A stretch of 64,000 bases of DNA from Gordionus sp. m RMFG-2023 (lineage: Eukaryota > Nematomorpha > Gordioida > Chordodea > Parachordodidae). The notes beneath the pieces were generated by a model. It saw only the letters and a program-made list of their open reading frames with translations, was not told the origin of the DNA and searched no databases. A program made the position numbers and the translations under genes. Shown here in pieces: positions 22,575 to 34,896 of the stretch. Numbering within the stretch: the stretch's first letter is position 1; the number at the start of each line of letters is the position of its first letter. The stretch is from the NCBI RefSeq assembly GCF_954871325.1, contig NC_088777.1, positions 33,519,366 to 33,583,365 of the forward strand, written 5' to 3'.

Positions 22575-22965
22575 AAATGCAAAATTTATATAAGAAATCA
22601 AATTAATTAAAATTTTAAGCATAGTTATGATATGAAATTAAAAACTATTCGAATTTAAATTTAGTATTTATTCTATATTTAAAAATGAAATTACATTATC
22701 GTGAACTAGAGTTGATAATGTAGTGCACTATAATCTTAGGTAGCGATGGTGAGGGAGTATCCACTTATTTATTTGAAAAATATAGATTACCGTAGCGCAC
22801 TTACTTTTTGAGCATAGCGAAGTAATGAACTTCTTCAAATCTGGAATAAATACTAAGTTTAAATATAAATACCAAAAATAGTTTTTAATTTCATTTCATA
22901 ACTATTCCTAAAATATTAATTTAATTAATTTGATTTCTCTACATAAATTTATATTGTTTATATTT
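22575..22965. repeat. Fold-back repeat with arms of about 100 bp
   Basis: The left arm (about 22585-22680) reads AAGAAATCAAATTAATTAAA, ATAGTTATGATATGAAATTA, AAAACTATTCGAATTTAAAT, TTAGTATTTATTC. The right arm (about 22845-22960), reverse-complemented, reads AGAAATCAAATTAATTAAAT, ATAGTTATGAAATGAAATTA, AAAACTATTTTTGG, TTAGTATTTATTCC. A loop of about 165 bp between them holds GGTAGCGATGGTGAGGGAG. It could be a fold-back element or a MITE with long inverted repeats. No ORF. Confidence 0.7.
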
Positions 22966-24484
22966 TTCACGTTAATACGGAATGTATGACAATAGGAAAA
23001 AAGATTGCGAGAAAAAAACTCCACCGAAAAAACGAGGAAACAAAATTTCAAGGAAAAAAAACTTAGCAAATAAAAAACTGTGGTTAAAAAATCTTTAGGA
23101 CAAAAATGAGTAAAAAAATAAAAAATTGTGATAAATATAATTAAACATGAAACAAAAAATATTATCCAAGTAGATGAAACATGTATAAGATGTTTGTTGA
23201 TAAATTCAAATTACATATTATCATATCTGATAAAATATATGTTTAAATAATTAAGCAATTATAAACTTTTTTTAGACATGAAAAAATAGGACAATGGTTG
23301 ATAGGGTATTATTCCAAAGAAAAAGATCGAGGTATAAGTTAGAGAGCAAACTCTTCAAAAAATCATATGGAAGAATATAATCAACACTTTATGAACTATT
23401 TAAGAATTTTTAAAGGCAATCGGTGAACAGATAATTTCGGATATTATATCAATTTATTGTGTAGATTATATATTATTTATTAATTATATTGTTGACCAAT
23501 CTTATTATAATATTTTTGGTATAGTTTTTTTTTAATTTTTAAAATTAAAATGATTCGAAAAATCGATTGTTTCAAATACTCATCATTTGTTTTGCAATGC
23601 TACAATAAATATATAAGATAATAGCCCTAATAAATAGAGATCTATAATATAAAATTTTCATTTATCTAGTTTTAAAAAAGCCAATCTATATCAAAAGAAG
23701 TAAAATTTGACATTCCATTCTAATAATTTAAAGTATCTTCTTTAAATAAACAAAAAAGCAATTTGGAAAAAAAAAATCTTTAAAAATCTTCAAAAATCTT
23801 TTTTTTTAAGAAATATTATCAAATTTTATCTAAAAATGCCAAATTTTGGGGGAATTTTTTTTATTTGTAATATTCATGCAGAAAAAAAGATTTCAAGCTG
23901 AAATCACAATTTTTTTCCAATGCAAAAGTGTCCCTTTCTTTTTCCTTTACTTCTTTCCTTCCTATTTTTTTTTTACTAAAATCTGCAATAACAAATAAAA
24001 AGATGTATTTATAGAGTTAATTAATTAATTATTTGTCTATTAATCTAGCTCATTAATGTATTTGGAACATTTTCTTTTATTTATTAACATAAAAATCAAT
24101 AATTTATCTTCATTTTCTTTTTTAAATTTAAAATTTATTAAAATGTAAATTTAATAACAAAAAAATTAAAGCATAATAATCTATTTCAAAAAAAACTAGT
24201 TATAATTAGCAAGAAAGAAAGAAAGTTTTTTCTAAGCAACATTCCAGATTAAGTTTTAAAAATTTAATAATAATATAATTAATTTTTCTGAAGGAAAAAA
24301 AACCTAAAAATTATTCCGAAGAATTATGGTAAAAAAGGTTAAAGATTTTTATATTATACTTTTTACATTTTACAAATTGAAAAGTGCAATTTGTCCCCAA
24401 TTAGAGAAAACTTTACTACTTAAGAAAAGATTTTTTTCCCTAAAGCGAATATCATTTTTTTCATGTAAATTGTAAAATACCAAT
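22966..24484. other. AT-rich stretch without recognised genes
   Basis: No coding frame, RNA gene or repeat boundary that I can support. A short VDETCI-like reading near 23170 on the plus strand is too brief to call a transposase. Confidence 0.5.
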
Positions 24485-24699
24485 TAGTGTTATTAAAAAG
24501 CTCGATTAGGGTCAATTTTTAAAAATGGACCGATTAAGATTTAGGCAAAATATCATGAAAGCCTGAAGATTTTGCTCATAAATGGCAGAAAGGTTTAGAC
24601 ATCTATTTGCCAAATCTCGAGGCTTACATAATATTATTTGATTAAAATCCTAATAAGGCTATTTTTAAAGATCGACCGAAATCGTTTTTAATAACACTA
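24485..24699. mobile_element. hAT-type MITE, family M copy 2
   Basis: 215 bp, from TAGTGTTATTAAAAAGCTCG to CGTTTTTAATAACACTA. Flanks are ATACCAAT (24477-24484) and ATGCCAAT (24700-24707), 7 of 8. Interior family words AAATCTCGAGGCTTACATAA and ATTTTAAAAATGGACCG mirror one another. Confidence 0.85.
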
Positions 24700-24846
24700 A
24701 TGCCAATTTAGTTTCTCTTGTAATAATAATAATAATAATAAAGATTGTTCCATAAAAATTATTTTTTAAAATTTGATATTTCGATTGTAATCAATAAAGT
24801 TTTATAACCAGATTTTAAATCCTAATTCAAATTTTAAACAAACCAT

Positions 24847-25259
24847 TTTAAATTTTGATATTTCCAATACATGCTCACAGTATACATTGCAACAATTTAA
24901 CCTCTTTTATTCTTATATTTTAATATTTATATAAAATTTATTAATAAAGTATATTTAATACCATACATACACACAAACTAAATAATTACCCTTCAACCTT
25001 CAACCCATGGTTTTTTGATCAGGCCTGGCTATGTCTGCAAAAAAAATTTCAGACAACCCATATTTAAAATTCAAAAATCTTAAAGCACCTCTATTTTATT
25101 TATTCAATATGATTTCCATCACATTTTTAAATTTTGATATTTCTAATACATGCTCACAGTATACATAACAATTTTACCTCTTTTACTCTTAAATTTTAAT
25201 ATTTATATAAAATTTATTAATAATACCATACACACAAACTAAATAATTACCCTTCAACA
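24847..25259. repeat. Duplicated block of about 145 bp
   Basis: Copy 1 (24847-24999) and copy 2 (25124-25259) both run TTTAAATTTTGATATTTC, AATACATGCTCACAGTATAC, ATATTTATATAAAATTTATT, then ACACAAACTAAATAATTACC and CTTCAAC. Copy 2 has short deletions. A spacer of about 125 bp with TCAGGCCTGGC words lies between. Seen directly; mechanism unknown. Confidence 0.8.
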
Positions 25260-25337
25260 TGTATATAATTAATATTTTAAATTTAATTATGTTCAAATTG
25301 GTGCATGCGTGAAACTTAAATATATATATAATTTATA

Positions 25338-25403
25338 TTGGTGCATGCGGTAAAGCATATGCCTTTGAAACGGGAGGCTCGAGTTCGATTCTCGAAGAGA
25401 GCA
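25338..25403 (+). other. tRNA-like segment, incomplete
   Basis: GGTAAAGCATATGCC resembles a tRNA D-arm. CCTTTGAAACGGGAGG resembles an anticodon arm, and TCGAGTTCGATTCTCGA is a good T-arm with the TTCGATT loop. The 5' acceptor strand that should pair with AGAGAGC is not present and the anticodon stem pairs poorly. More likely a tRNA-derived relic than a working tRNA. TTGGTGCATGCG also occurs about 45 bp upstream. Confidence 0.35.
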
Positions 25404-26276
25404 AAAAATTAACATTACACTATATAGTCTCCTTAAATTTAAAATACATTAGGGAGATAACGTTCGTCTTATGTTTATTGAGATTATATATATTAGATAT
25501 AATCCTTTAATTAATATATTTTTCTAAGTATTCTAATCCCGATATGTTCTAAATGTGTATTGTAAAAAAATGTATAAAATAGAAAAGAAATATTATACAC
25601 TAAAAATAAAGAGAAAATTGCGGCTCGATCAAACAATATTGTTTTTTTCCATAGCCATCTATTGAGGGGGGGGGGATTACGAAAGCCCCTAGACACCCTT
25701 TTATCCGACAGGCCCCCACCTATGGAAAATAGGCGGGACCAGGCGCAAAAGTAATTATTCGCTATGGGGGGGGGAATGAGGGGGTAATTAAATTTTTTTA
25801 AGAATTATTTCAAGAGTTATTTAGGAATATCTGATGTTTCAAAAATGTATTAAGACTAATGACTTTTAAATATTGACAATTTTTAATATAAAAAAATATA
25901 AATTATGTATATAATCGGTGTATCATTATTAAATAAATGTCTCGAAAAAGAACTTGTAAAAAAAATTATAAATTTTTTAAGCATTAATTTGATATATAAA
26001 TTTAAATTATACTTTAAGAAAATTTTGGAAATATAGATTAATGCATAAAAATATTCTTAAATTATTGCATGTATACTTACAAAGCATGAAAGAAATATGT
26101 TATTAAAAAATTGAGGAATATAATTAAGAAGCATATATAAATTTATATTGTGTAATTTAATCTTCTCTTGAATTGAGTTAATTTTTCTATTATTTCATTA
26201 GTGCTTGGTGTCAACTTCATATGTATATTAAGAAGGGCTAACCAATTTAATCTATTTTCAGAGGAGTACTTCTCAG

Positions 26277-26482
26277 TAGTGTTGCTAAAGACCACTTTGA
26301 GCTTTTAAAAACGACTAATTCAATATTTTTTAGGAAAATATTACGCCAGCATATTTTGCTCATAGATGACACAAAGATTTGACATCTATTAGCGAAATCT
26401 TGAGGTTTATACAATTTTCTGGCTAATATATTGAGTTAGCCGTTTTAAAAATATGCTCGATTCGAAACATTTAACAACACCC
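26277..26482. mobile_element. hAT-type MITE, family M copy 3
   Basis: 206 bp, starts TAGTGTTGCTAAAGACC and ends CGAAACATTTAACAACACCC. Flanks CTTCTCAG (26269-26276) and ATTCTCAG (26483-26490) match at 7 of 8. Interior words GACATCTATTAGCGAAATC and TTGAGGTTTATACAATTTTC match the other copies. Confidence 0.82.
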
Positions 26483-26490
26483 ATTCTCAG

Positions 26491-27735
26491 ATATGTTTTT
26501 ATTCTTGTTAAAAAAAAAGAATGTTCCTTCATTGGTGAAAGTACTAATTGGTAGTGCCAAAATACATAATAATTAATTTAACATCTGCGACCCACCCTTC
26601 ATAAGCCCAGATACCATCGAATTATCGTAATTTTAGGACATTAATCATTTCTTTTGAAATTTATCGAATCGTACCTTTGAATCTTATCGACTTCTAACCT
26701 GGTTAATTACATTTTTGAATTGCAATTTGATATATGAAATATGAGTTATAATACATGTATTTATATGAAATAATTAATATAATTTGTTTAACAAGTGTTT
26801 CATAATACATATACTCGTATAATTTTGATTAAACAATCCTTTTACTTCAATAAGTCAATACAATAAAGAAAATTATATAATAATCAAAATAATAATGTCT
26901 AATAATCCTCTATAAGCCAACGACAATTTATTTTGTGGTAAATTTAAATCAAACAACATATGAGGTTTTATGGTATCACACACACTACCGGTCTAATTCT
27001 TTTATATATCTTTATTTTATTAATGTACTATAAATATATATATAAACAAAATATAATATCCATCAGTATAAATAAATCGGATATTCTTTTTCAATTTTTT
27101 TTAAAATAAATTCAATTATTATTTTTTTTTAATTTTCAATTATAAAACAAATAAGTATGGACCACAAAAAAATATAAAGATGTGAAGAGGGGTAAAAAAA
27201 ATATAAATTTATAATTAAAACTATAAACATGGAATTTCATCAAATAACATTCCATTTTTTTAAAGGGAAAAAATATACATATCGCTTCAATTTACATATG
27301 TGGTAAATTTTAATATTATACTTTCACGTTGTTGATCTTATCAAAATTACAAAAATTAAGTTAAAATTAAAAGGACATATTTTAGGAATACCACTTCATT
27401 ATAACTATTTTTTTACAATATAAATTATGCCTGAAATTTTGTTCATTGTCCTCTCAATATTTTCACTAAAAAAATTTTTTTTTTACAATAATAAATCTTT
27501 TCACTAAATTTATTTATTTTTTATCCCCAATTAATTTGGATGTTGGATTTAAGACTACCCAATATATATTCAATTCCATCCAATAGATAAATTTATTTAA
27601 CTAATGTTAGGATTATTCAACACTATATTTTCTTTTCTTATATCACCTTTGATAATTTATTAACTAAAAATTAATAATTTATATGATCTTCTTATATATA
27701 TATATATATATACCTATTTTATATTTTCATACCAA
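26491..27735. other. AT-rich stretch without recognised genes
   Basis: Non-coding AT-rich DNA with a short TA dinucleotide run near 27695. I looked here for an LTR of the Ty3/gypsy element to the right and found none I could pair. Confidence 0.45.
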
Positions 27736-30700
27736 AATAAATTATTTCTAGTCTCGAATCCATAAGTGATCATTATGTCTCACCATTATAACCCCATTCT
27801 CCAGAGTTACTTGGCTTAATTTATGTCCACAATTTTTTAATATATGGCCTTTTCCCCATTTTTTTTGTTTGCCATCAAACAGACGGGTCCAAACTTTTTG
27901 TCCCACTGGAAACTTTATATATATATTATCTAGGGGTAAAATATTAATAACGCCTTTTTGTTTTAAACAATCTAAGGGCACTTTGGTTCTTCTACCTAAG
28001 AATAATTCCACAGGTGTTATTCCCTCTCTATTTCGAGAATTGAGGTAATATAACTGAGACATGTAAGCCTCATCTTTATGGTTTCCAGCCTTTTTAATCC
28101 AATTTTTAACAATTGCTACCATCCTCTCAGCTTGTCCATTCGAGTTGGGATGATATGGTGGAGCAAGAATATGTTTTGTCTGTGACTCAGCACAAAACTG
28201 TTTAAAATTCTCACTGATGAAGGCTGGACCTCCATCAGATACTATCGTATCAAGTAAACCATATCGAGCATATAATTCTCTTAATTTTTTAACAACTATT
28301 TTTATGGTATAACCATGCACTTCTGCATATTCTATCCATTTTGAATAGGAATCTACCACCAAAAAATATGATCTTTTATCAAGATCGAAGAAATCAATGT
28401 GGATACATTCCCAAGGTTTCTTTGATTTAGGTCAAATCTGCCCTACTTCTTTACAGGGCATAGAGACGCAGGTATTACATGGAACACACTTCCTTGTAAT
28501 TGTTTCAATATCATTGCTCATACCAGGCCACCATACATATTCACGAGCCCAAGATTTCATTTTATCTCGTCCCTGATGTTCGGCATGTAATAGTTCAATA
28601 ATTTTACTACTTAATTTCAAAGGAATTACGGCTCTATTGCCTCTCATAAGATAATCATCCACCACGGACAATTCTTTTTCAATTTTTTTTTATAAATTTC
28701 TCAATTATTCTTCCAGGGTTTTTTTCCGCTTAAAAATAATTTGATTCGATTCAATTCTTTATCTTTTAAAGTTGTGAATTTAAGGTCTTCCCAATTAGTA
28801 GGACCACCTTTTAACATATGTGAGAAAGAACAAATCAATGCCTTTTCTTTATTCACTATTTTATTTTTGTTAAAGTCAATATTTCTTCACTGAATCCCAA
28901 CCTAGATAAAATATAGGGCAAATATTTTCTTTACCACGACGATATCTGATCTCTACATTGAAACTCCCAACTAATCACAACCAACGTTGTAATCTGGGAG
29001 ACAACATTAATTCTCTATTATCCTTTTTGAATAAATAAATTATTGGTTTATGATCTGTATAAATTATAATTTTTTTTCCAATTAAATATTCCCGACATTT
29101 GGTTAAACCAAAAATAACGGCTAATGATTCTTGTTCAATAACCGAATATGGCCTTTTCACTTTTCGGAAAACTCTAAAAAAAAATAAAATTGGCCTTTCT
29201 AAAACATCAATTAAATGTAATAAGGAACCTCCAACACCCTTATTGGATGCATCTACGGCCAAGATTATTTTTAAATCATTGTTAAAACATACTAAAATCG
29301 GTTCCTCACCAATTTTTTCTTTTAAAATTTCAAAAGCCTTTTGTTGTTCAATTTTCCACTCAAAATGAACACTTTTTTTTAAATAAATCATACAATGGAG
29401 ATGCAACTTTTGCAAAAATCTCCACAAAACGATGATAATAATATATCATACCCTAAATAGATTGTAACTCCGCTTTATTGGTTGGCGTATTCATATTTGT
29501 TATATTTTTTAAATTTTTCTCGAGAGGTTTCACCTCCATTCCATTTATTTGATGTCCTAAGTAGATAACTTCTGTTACCCCAAGAACACTCTCTTCTTTA
29601 CTGGCCCTTATACCTTTATCACGAATTCGTTTGAAAACTTCTCCCAACGTTGATTATGTTGTTCTGGTGTTACACCAGTAACCAACACATCATCCATATA
29701 ATAATAAACTCCTTCAAGGCCTTGAAAAACTGCAGCCATAGTATGCTGAAATATCGGCGCTGACACACTTAATCCAAATGGTAACCTACAAAAGGCAAAT
29801 AAACATTTACGAGTCGTTATAGTAAACAATTTTTGAATTTCTTATTTCAAAGATAATTGTAAACAAGCAGAAGAAAAATCAACTTTGGAAAAATACTTGG
29901 CACCTTTTAAATTGACCAAAATTTCTTCAATCCTAGGCAATGGATATTTTACCTCCACTATTCATCTATTTAGGGTTACACGAAAATCAGCACATAGCCT
30001 TAATTTTCCATTTGATTTTTTAACGGGAACCAATGGGTGTCCAACACTATATTCAATTGGAATAATGATGCCACTTTTTCAGGAGATTCAATAAAATTAT
30101 TATTAACGACAGGCCTGTTTTCATTGTTCAATAATTTAGACATCTCTCTTTTTTGAAGTTCATTTCAGATGCTATCAGCTAATTTTCTTCCAGTATTATA
30201 TTTAGCCAATTTGCTATCAATAATAAAAAAATCCCAATAATTATTACAAGGTCCTATTTTTGTAATCCAATCCCACCCCATAATAGTTTCCACATTTTTC
30301 TCTACTATCCATAAATCCAAACTTATGGTAGTTTCATTGAAAACAGCCTCCCATTGAGTTTTACGCAAAACCTCAATTTCAGAACCATCAAATTGTTTTA
30401 AACACATGTTTTCATTTATTATAATGCCATCAGGCCAATATTTATAAAAATTTTCTCGAGACATTATAGAAATGCGCAGTGTCGAACAGCATATCAATGT
30501 ACCTACGGTCAATTCTTAATTTAACCCTAGACATTGACATGATCGACTTATTCTTTCAGTCATTAAAATTTCACAAGTTTTAATGGGGGCTGATTACTAT
30601 TTATTCCATCTGAAATATCAATTTCATTAGAATCTAAATTTTTGCCTAAATTCAACTCGGAATTTAGAGGCTTTTAATTAATATTGCTATATTTTTTTAT

Positions 30701-31530
30701 AATACCCCTAGGATATTTTTCCCATTTAAAATCATTATAATCTTTTTTATTCAGATTATAACTATAATCAACTGTTTTAATTTTATCTTTATAATAAAAA
30801 AAATTTCTATTAAAATCATTCAATTTATATGAATCATATCTCATTTTACCATTATTATATACTTTCTTAAAATTTTTGCTTCGCTATTTTAACTGCTATA
30901 TGATTACATTTGCTATCATATAGTCAGTGTAAATCACAATTTATAGCTATATGTCTCGTTTTTTACACTTAAAACATAAACGAGACCCATCCTGATTTGA
31001 TTGCAACGTATCAAATTTATTTATAATGAGGCCTGAAATTTTCCTCACGTTGGAATTTTCTAAACTAGATTTTTGTAATGGGAAACCCATTCGAAAATTC
31101 TGCTCTTTTACAATACATGTTTTAGAACTATGGCCTTTGTAACCACACCGATTACAAACCATTTCACAAACAGTTTTTGGAAAAAAACTTTTTCCAAATT
31201 GTTTTTTATCACCTTGATTACTCATATTAATCAATTTAGATATATCGCTATATATATCTTTTATTGATTCTTTTATTTCTTTTAATTCTTGGAGGACCAC
31301 AACTGATCTCTCCACACATTCTTGAATATTACGAGAATTATCTGACACCACAGTGTCTTTTTTCAAATCAAAGATACATTTCTTTAGTAAAAATTTCACT
31401 ATAATAAATATCCCATATATTAGGACCAATAATATCAAATTTATCAACAAATTAATATCCTGATACCAGGAAATCTTATCAAATAGGCTGGGCTCAATAT
31501 AAAAATTAAGCATAAAGCCCATCTCATTAT
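27735..31530 (-). mobile_element. Ty3/gypsy-type retroelement 1 (fossil)
   Basis: On the minus strand the parts follow the Ty3/gypsy order. A Gag-like frame (31522-30947) comes first. A protease-like stretch (about 30512-30165) follows, then reverse transcriptase with YYMDDVLV (about 29829), and RNase H with AVDASNKGVGGSLL (about 29250). An integrase zinc-binding and core region ends it (about 28671-27748): WWPGMSNDI, then VDSYSKWIE, VSDGGPAF and PPYHPNSNGQAE. No paired LTRs were found, so the outer limits are the limits of the coding parts. The element is broken in several places, roughly half a dozen. Moderately old by its decay. RT-RNaseH-integrase order excludes Ty1/copia. Confidence 0.9.
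30947..31522 (-). pseudogene. Gag-like frame of element 1 with membrane segment and zinc knuckle
   Basis: An N-terminal hydrophobic run (LINLILLVLIYGIFIIV) looks like a transmembrane helix. A charged, probably coiled-coil stretch follows (VVLQELKEIKESIKDIYSDI), then CNRCGYKGHSSKTC, a CCHC zinc knuckle, then a second Cys pair CFKC near the end. A zinc knuckle before protease and RT fits a Gag nucleocapsid. A membrane helix ahead of it is unusual for Ty3/gypsy Gag. Part of the fossil described above. Confidence 0.6.
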
Positions 31531-34455
31531 ATGAAAATTTTTATTACTTAAAAATTGCCTTGTTAAAAAAAATAATTTCAAAATATTTAAAAAAATTTGC
31601 TTTTACTTTATACAACCAATTAATCTAAAAATTTTATCTAACAAAATTTTAAATTATTTTATGGATTAATTTTAAAATATTTATGAATAAACATTGCATT
31701 GTGTATATAAAAAAAATTCTTTTACCTTTACATTCAAATTGGAATATTTTTTGGCCAATGTGAACTCTGTAAATTTAAATTGTCTTCAAAAATATTTTTT
31801 TATACTACGCTATAACCCTGAGTGCGAAAAATCCTGGTGTTTACGGTAACCAATAATGAAATGAAAGCTGCCCAAAATATCTAATAATAATAATCACAAA
31901 AATTCAAATTTCCAGTTTCTTTATTAAAATTTTATATCTTTTCAAACAAAAGAAAAATCATCATAATCCTTTTAATTAGCAAAACCACACATAATGAATT
32001 TTTAACAAATTTAATCAAAATAAAATAAAAATAATATTGATTGACAATTTTTTAAAACAAATAAACATTTTTCTCCGTCTTTAATTTAACATCTGCAACA
32101 ATTAGGATATATAGATTTATCATAAAATAGATCTTAAATTGTCCATCTATATGCTAAAAATATTTTGAAATTACAAACATTTATGATGTCTAGATATTAT
32201 TTAAATCATGATTAGTAAAGCGAGTGTAAGGGGCTAAACCCCAAGATACTTTCTATCACTAATTAAATTACAATATTAAATTTATATTTTATCTTTGGTA
32301 ATTGTATGAATAGCTTATCCGAAATTACTAGAGATATAATAAAAAATTACAAAGAACCTATAGTATTTTGTCCTAAATTTTTATAAAATTTTCGAAATTT
32401 TATTTTGATTTATATATATATATATAGTTAAAATTTTATTGTAATTTAATAATAAATTTAAATATTTTGCATCATTATAAGGTTGGTCTGGTTTATGATA
32501 CCGCATTAAATAGTTTGACTAAATTTATATTAGGTAATCAAGCTTGAACATTTGACAACATTATACCTTGTATATAAGTAAAAATCGACCAATATTTATT
32601 TTAAATCGTGTTCAATTTATTTTTTATCTAAAATGCATCCCACAACTACCAACATTGCCTAAACAGATGAAAAAAAGTTACACGGATGACAAGTTGTGTT
32701 TACGCAGACCCAAAGCTTCAAAAAATCCTTATTACTCATGGACTTCTCTACAAAATCAAAATTAATTTTGCACACATATACTTTACCTAAAAATGTTAAG
32801 CTATAAAAAGATTCGGACAAAAATATCGAAAAAATTTTAAGTAATAACATTTTTAAAATGAAGGGTTAAAAAGAGTTATCATCACTTTCAGAAAGAAAAT
32901 GGGTGGGGGGAGTTCATAAATATAAAAATTTTAATTCCTAATTAGAAGCATATCTTAAGATCTAAATGTTTTTATAATTTTGTCTGATAATATTCTTAAG
33001 CACGAATATTATGCTTTTGGTAGTTGGGGATGTATATTAGATAAAAAAAAATTAAGCACTTATAAATATTAGTCGATTTATATTAATATACAAGCTATAA
33101 TGTTTATAGTCAAACGATCTACCGGAAAACTTTTTACTGAGCTCAAAACATAAATATGTAATTTTTTTTTATATTTCTACATTTTACGTATGTAGTTAAA
33201 AAGTAATGGCATTAGAAATTTCTTAGTAAAATAATGAGTAACCGTTTTTAAAAAACGACTAAATACGAGAAACGATAAATTCTAGGCTTTTTTTATTAAT
33301 AATTTCCATCGAAAGAGAATTGTTGATGCAAATTTAGATAAATTTTCGTTTATTCTCGTTAAAGTTCAAAATTAATGATATTTTTGCAATATGCCAGATT
33401 TATATGTATAATAAATGTTATTATCGGTGCAATAAGATTTATATTATTTAATAATTTTATATCTGAAATCAATATTATTTTAACCATGCTATTCTTAAAA
33501 TAAAAAATACCAATTGTATTATAATCTATAAAAAAATAAAAATGTTATTTGAACATTATATTTAAACTTTAGAACTAGTTTTTTATATTTGTTTATAGCA
33601 AAATATTTATTCGAAAACTTTAAGGAAAAACATGAAATAATTCTTATTTTTATAAAATATTATTAAAAAATAAAATATTTTTGGAAAATAATAATAATTA
33701 TTAAAAAAATATTTACCCTTATTTTCTCCTTTTACTTTTTTTAAATAATATAAAATATAATTTATAATTTTTCGGTAAGTGGGAACATTGTGATCCATTA
33801 TTTAAAGAAAAAGAAAAAGAATGATTAAAAATTACATAAAAATTATAAATAAAATAAATACTACATAAATAGTTTTTAAAAGAAAGTTAATGAAAAGATA
33901 TTGATATCTTGTTTGGGGAAATTGTCATACCCCCTATTATTTTTCATTCCCTAGAATACTCTAAAATAAATTGTCTAAAAGTATTGGAAAAACGGGTACA
34001 TTTTTTAGAAATAACGATGAATCCTCAAAAGAAGTCCGGTATCTATTTTAATTTTACTTTAATTTGAATAAAATTTTTTTATGTATTCCTATCATGTACT
34101 CTGAATTTGTTGAGCTTGATTATAAACAACTTATTGTCACTCAAAAATGCGATGCACTTTTTATTTCCTTATATTATTTCTTAAAATGAATGAAGCCTTA
34201 AAATCGTACTTTCTTTCAATTAACAATCCAATAATTATCAGAAACTTTTTGAAATGATTTAAAAGAGTATATCTGTGGTTTGCCCTTACCTTGATGTATA
34301 TGTTTCATAAAAAAATCAAATCAGTTGATAAATAAAATTAAATCATTTATTGAAATGTTAAACCATTTAAAATCATTAAAATATTTGTTAGCCCAAAGAA
34401 AAATGAAATATTTTTTTATTAAAAGTAAAGGCGATATTTGAAACAAATATAATAT
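31531..34455. other. AT-rich stretch without recognised genes
   Basis: No supported gene. A short reading on the minus strand near 32660-32850 (WVCVNTTCHPCNFF, then a TTTAG) could be an exon, but nothing identifies it. Possible leader or LTR of retroelement 1 may lie in the right part of this stretch; not shown. Confidence 0.4.
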
Positions 34456-34457
34456 AT

Positions 34458-34775
34458 ACATGAAGCCGGACTCGAAAACGTGATTCCGTTATAATATATA
34501 TTGAATAATAAAGGGTCATATTACATTTTAATAAATTTTGGTCTGTATTTAGCAAATTAGGTTGGTATTTAGAAAATTGCTATACGTTTACTTTGTATTA
34601 TCTATCATTAACCGAACTCTTACGGGTAAATATTCATTTTTCAAAAGTATAATTTTTAACAAATTTTATTTAGATAAATAAAATCTCAAAACTCTGGAGA
34701 ACATTGTACAAGGAGTGCTTTGGGCCTTCCATTATAAATATTCCCACAATTTAATAAATATTTGCATTTTATACA
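34458..34775. repeat. Dispersed repeat R (about 320 bp), copy 1
   Basis: Runs GAAGCCGGACTCGAAAACGT, GTGATTCCGTTATAATATAT, AGCAAATTAGGTTGGTATTT, ATTCATTTTTCAAAAGTATA, AACTCTGGAGAACATTGTAC, AAGGAGTGCTTTGGGCC and ATTATAAATATTCCCAC. The same order returns at 36355-36515 (right part only) and, inverted, at 58545-58870. No ORF; class unknown. Confidence 0.8.
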
Positions 34776-34896
34776 ATTATATATCTTTTTTAAATTTCTG
34801 AACTTATTAAAAAGGCAATTTTTATGCATTATTTTATCGTGAATTTCTTTATATAAATAAATATTTGCTTTTATATGATAGGGAATTAGAATTTTC

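Noticed and set aside
23160-23200. VDETCI reading like an ISXO2/Merlin transposase
   Set aside because: Six residues in AT-rich DNA without supporting motifs or terminal repeats.
25338-25403. Functional tRNA gene
   Set aside because: Good T-arm, but the 5' acceptor strand does not pair and the anticodon stem is poor; kept only as a tRNA-like segment.
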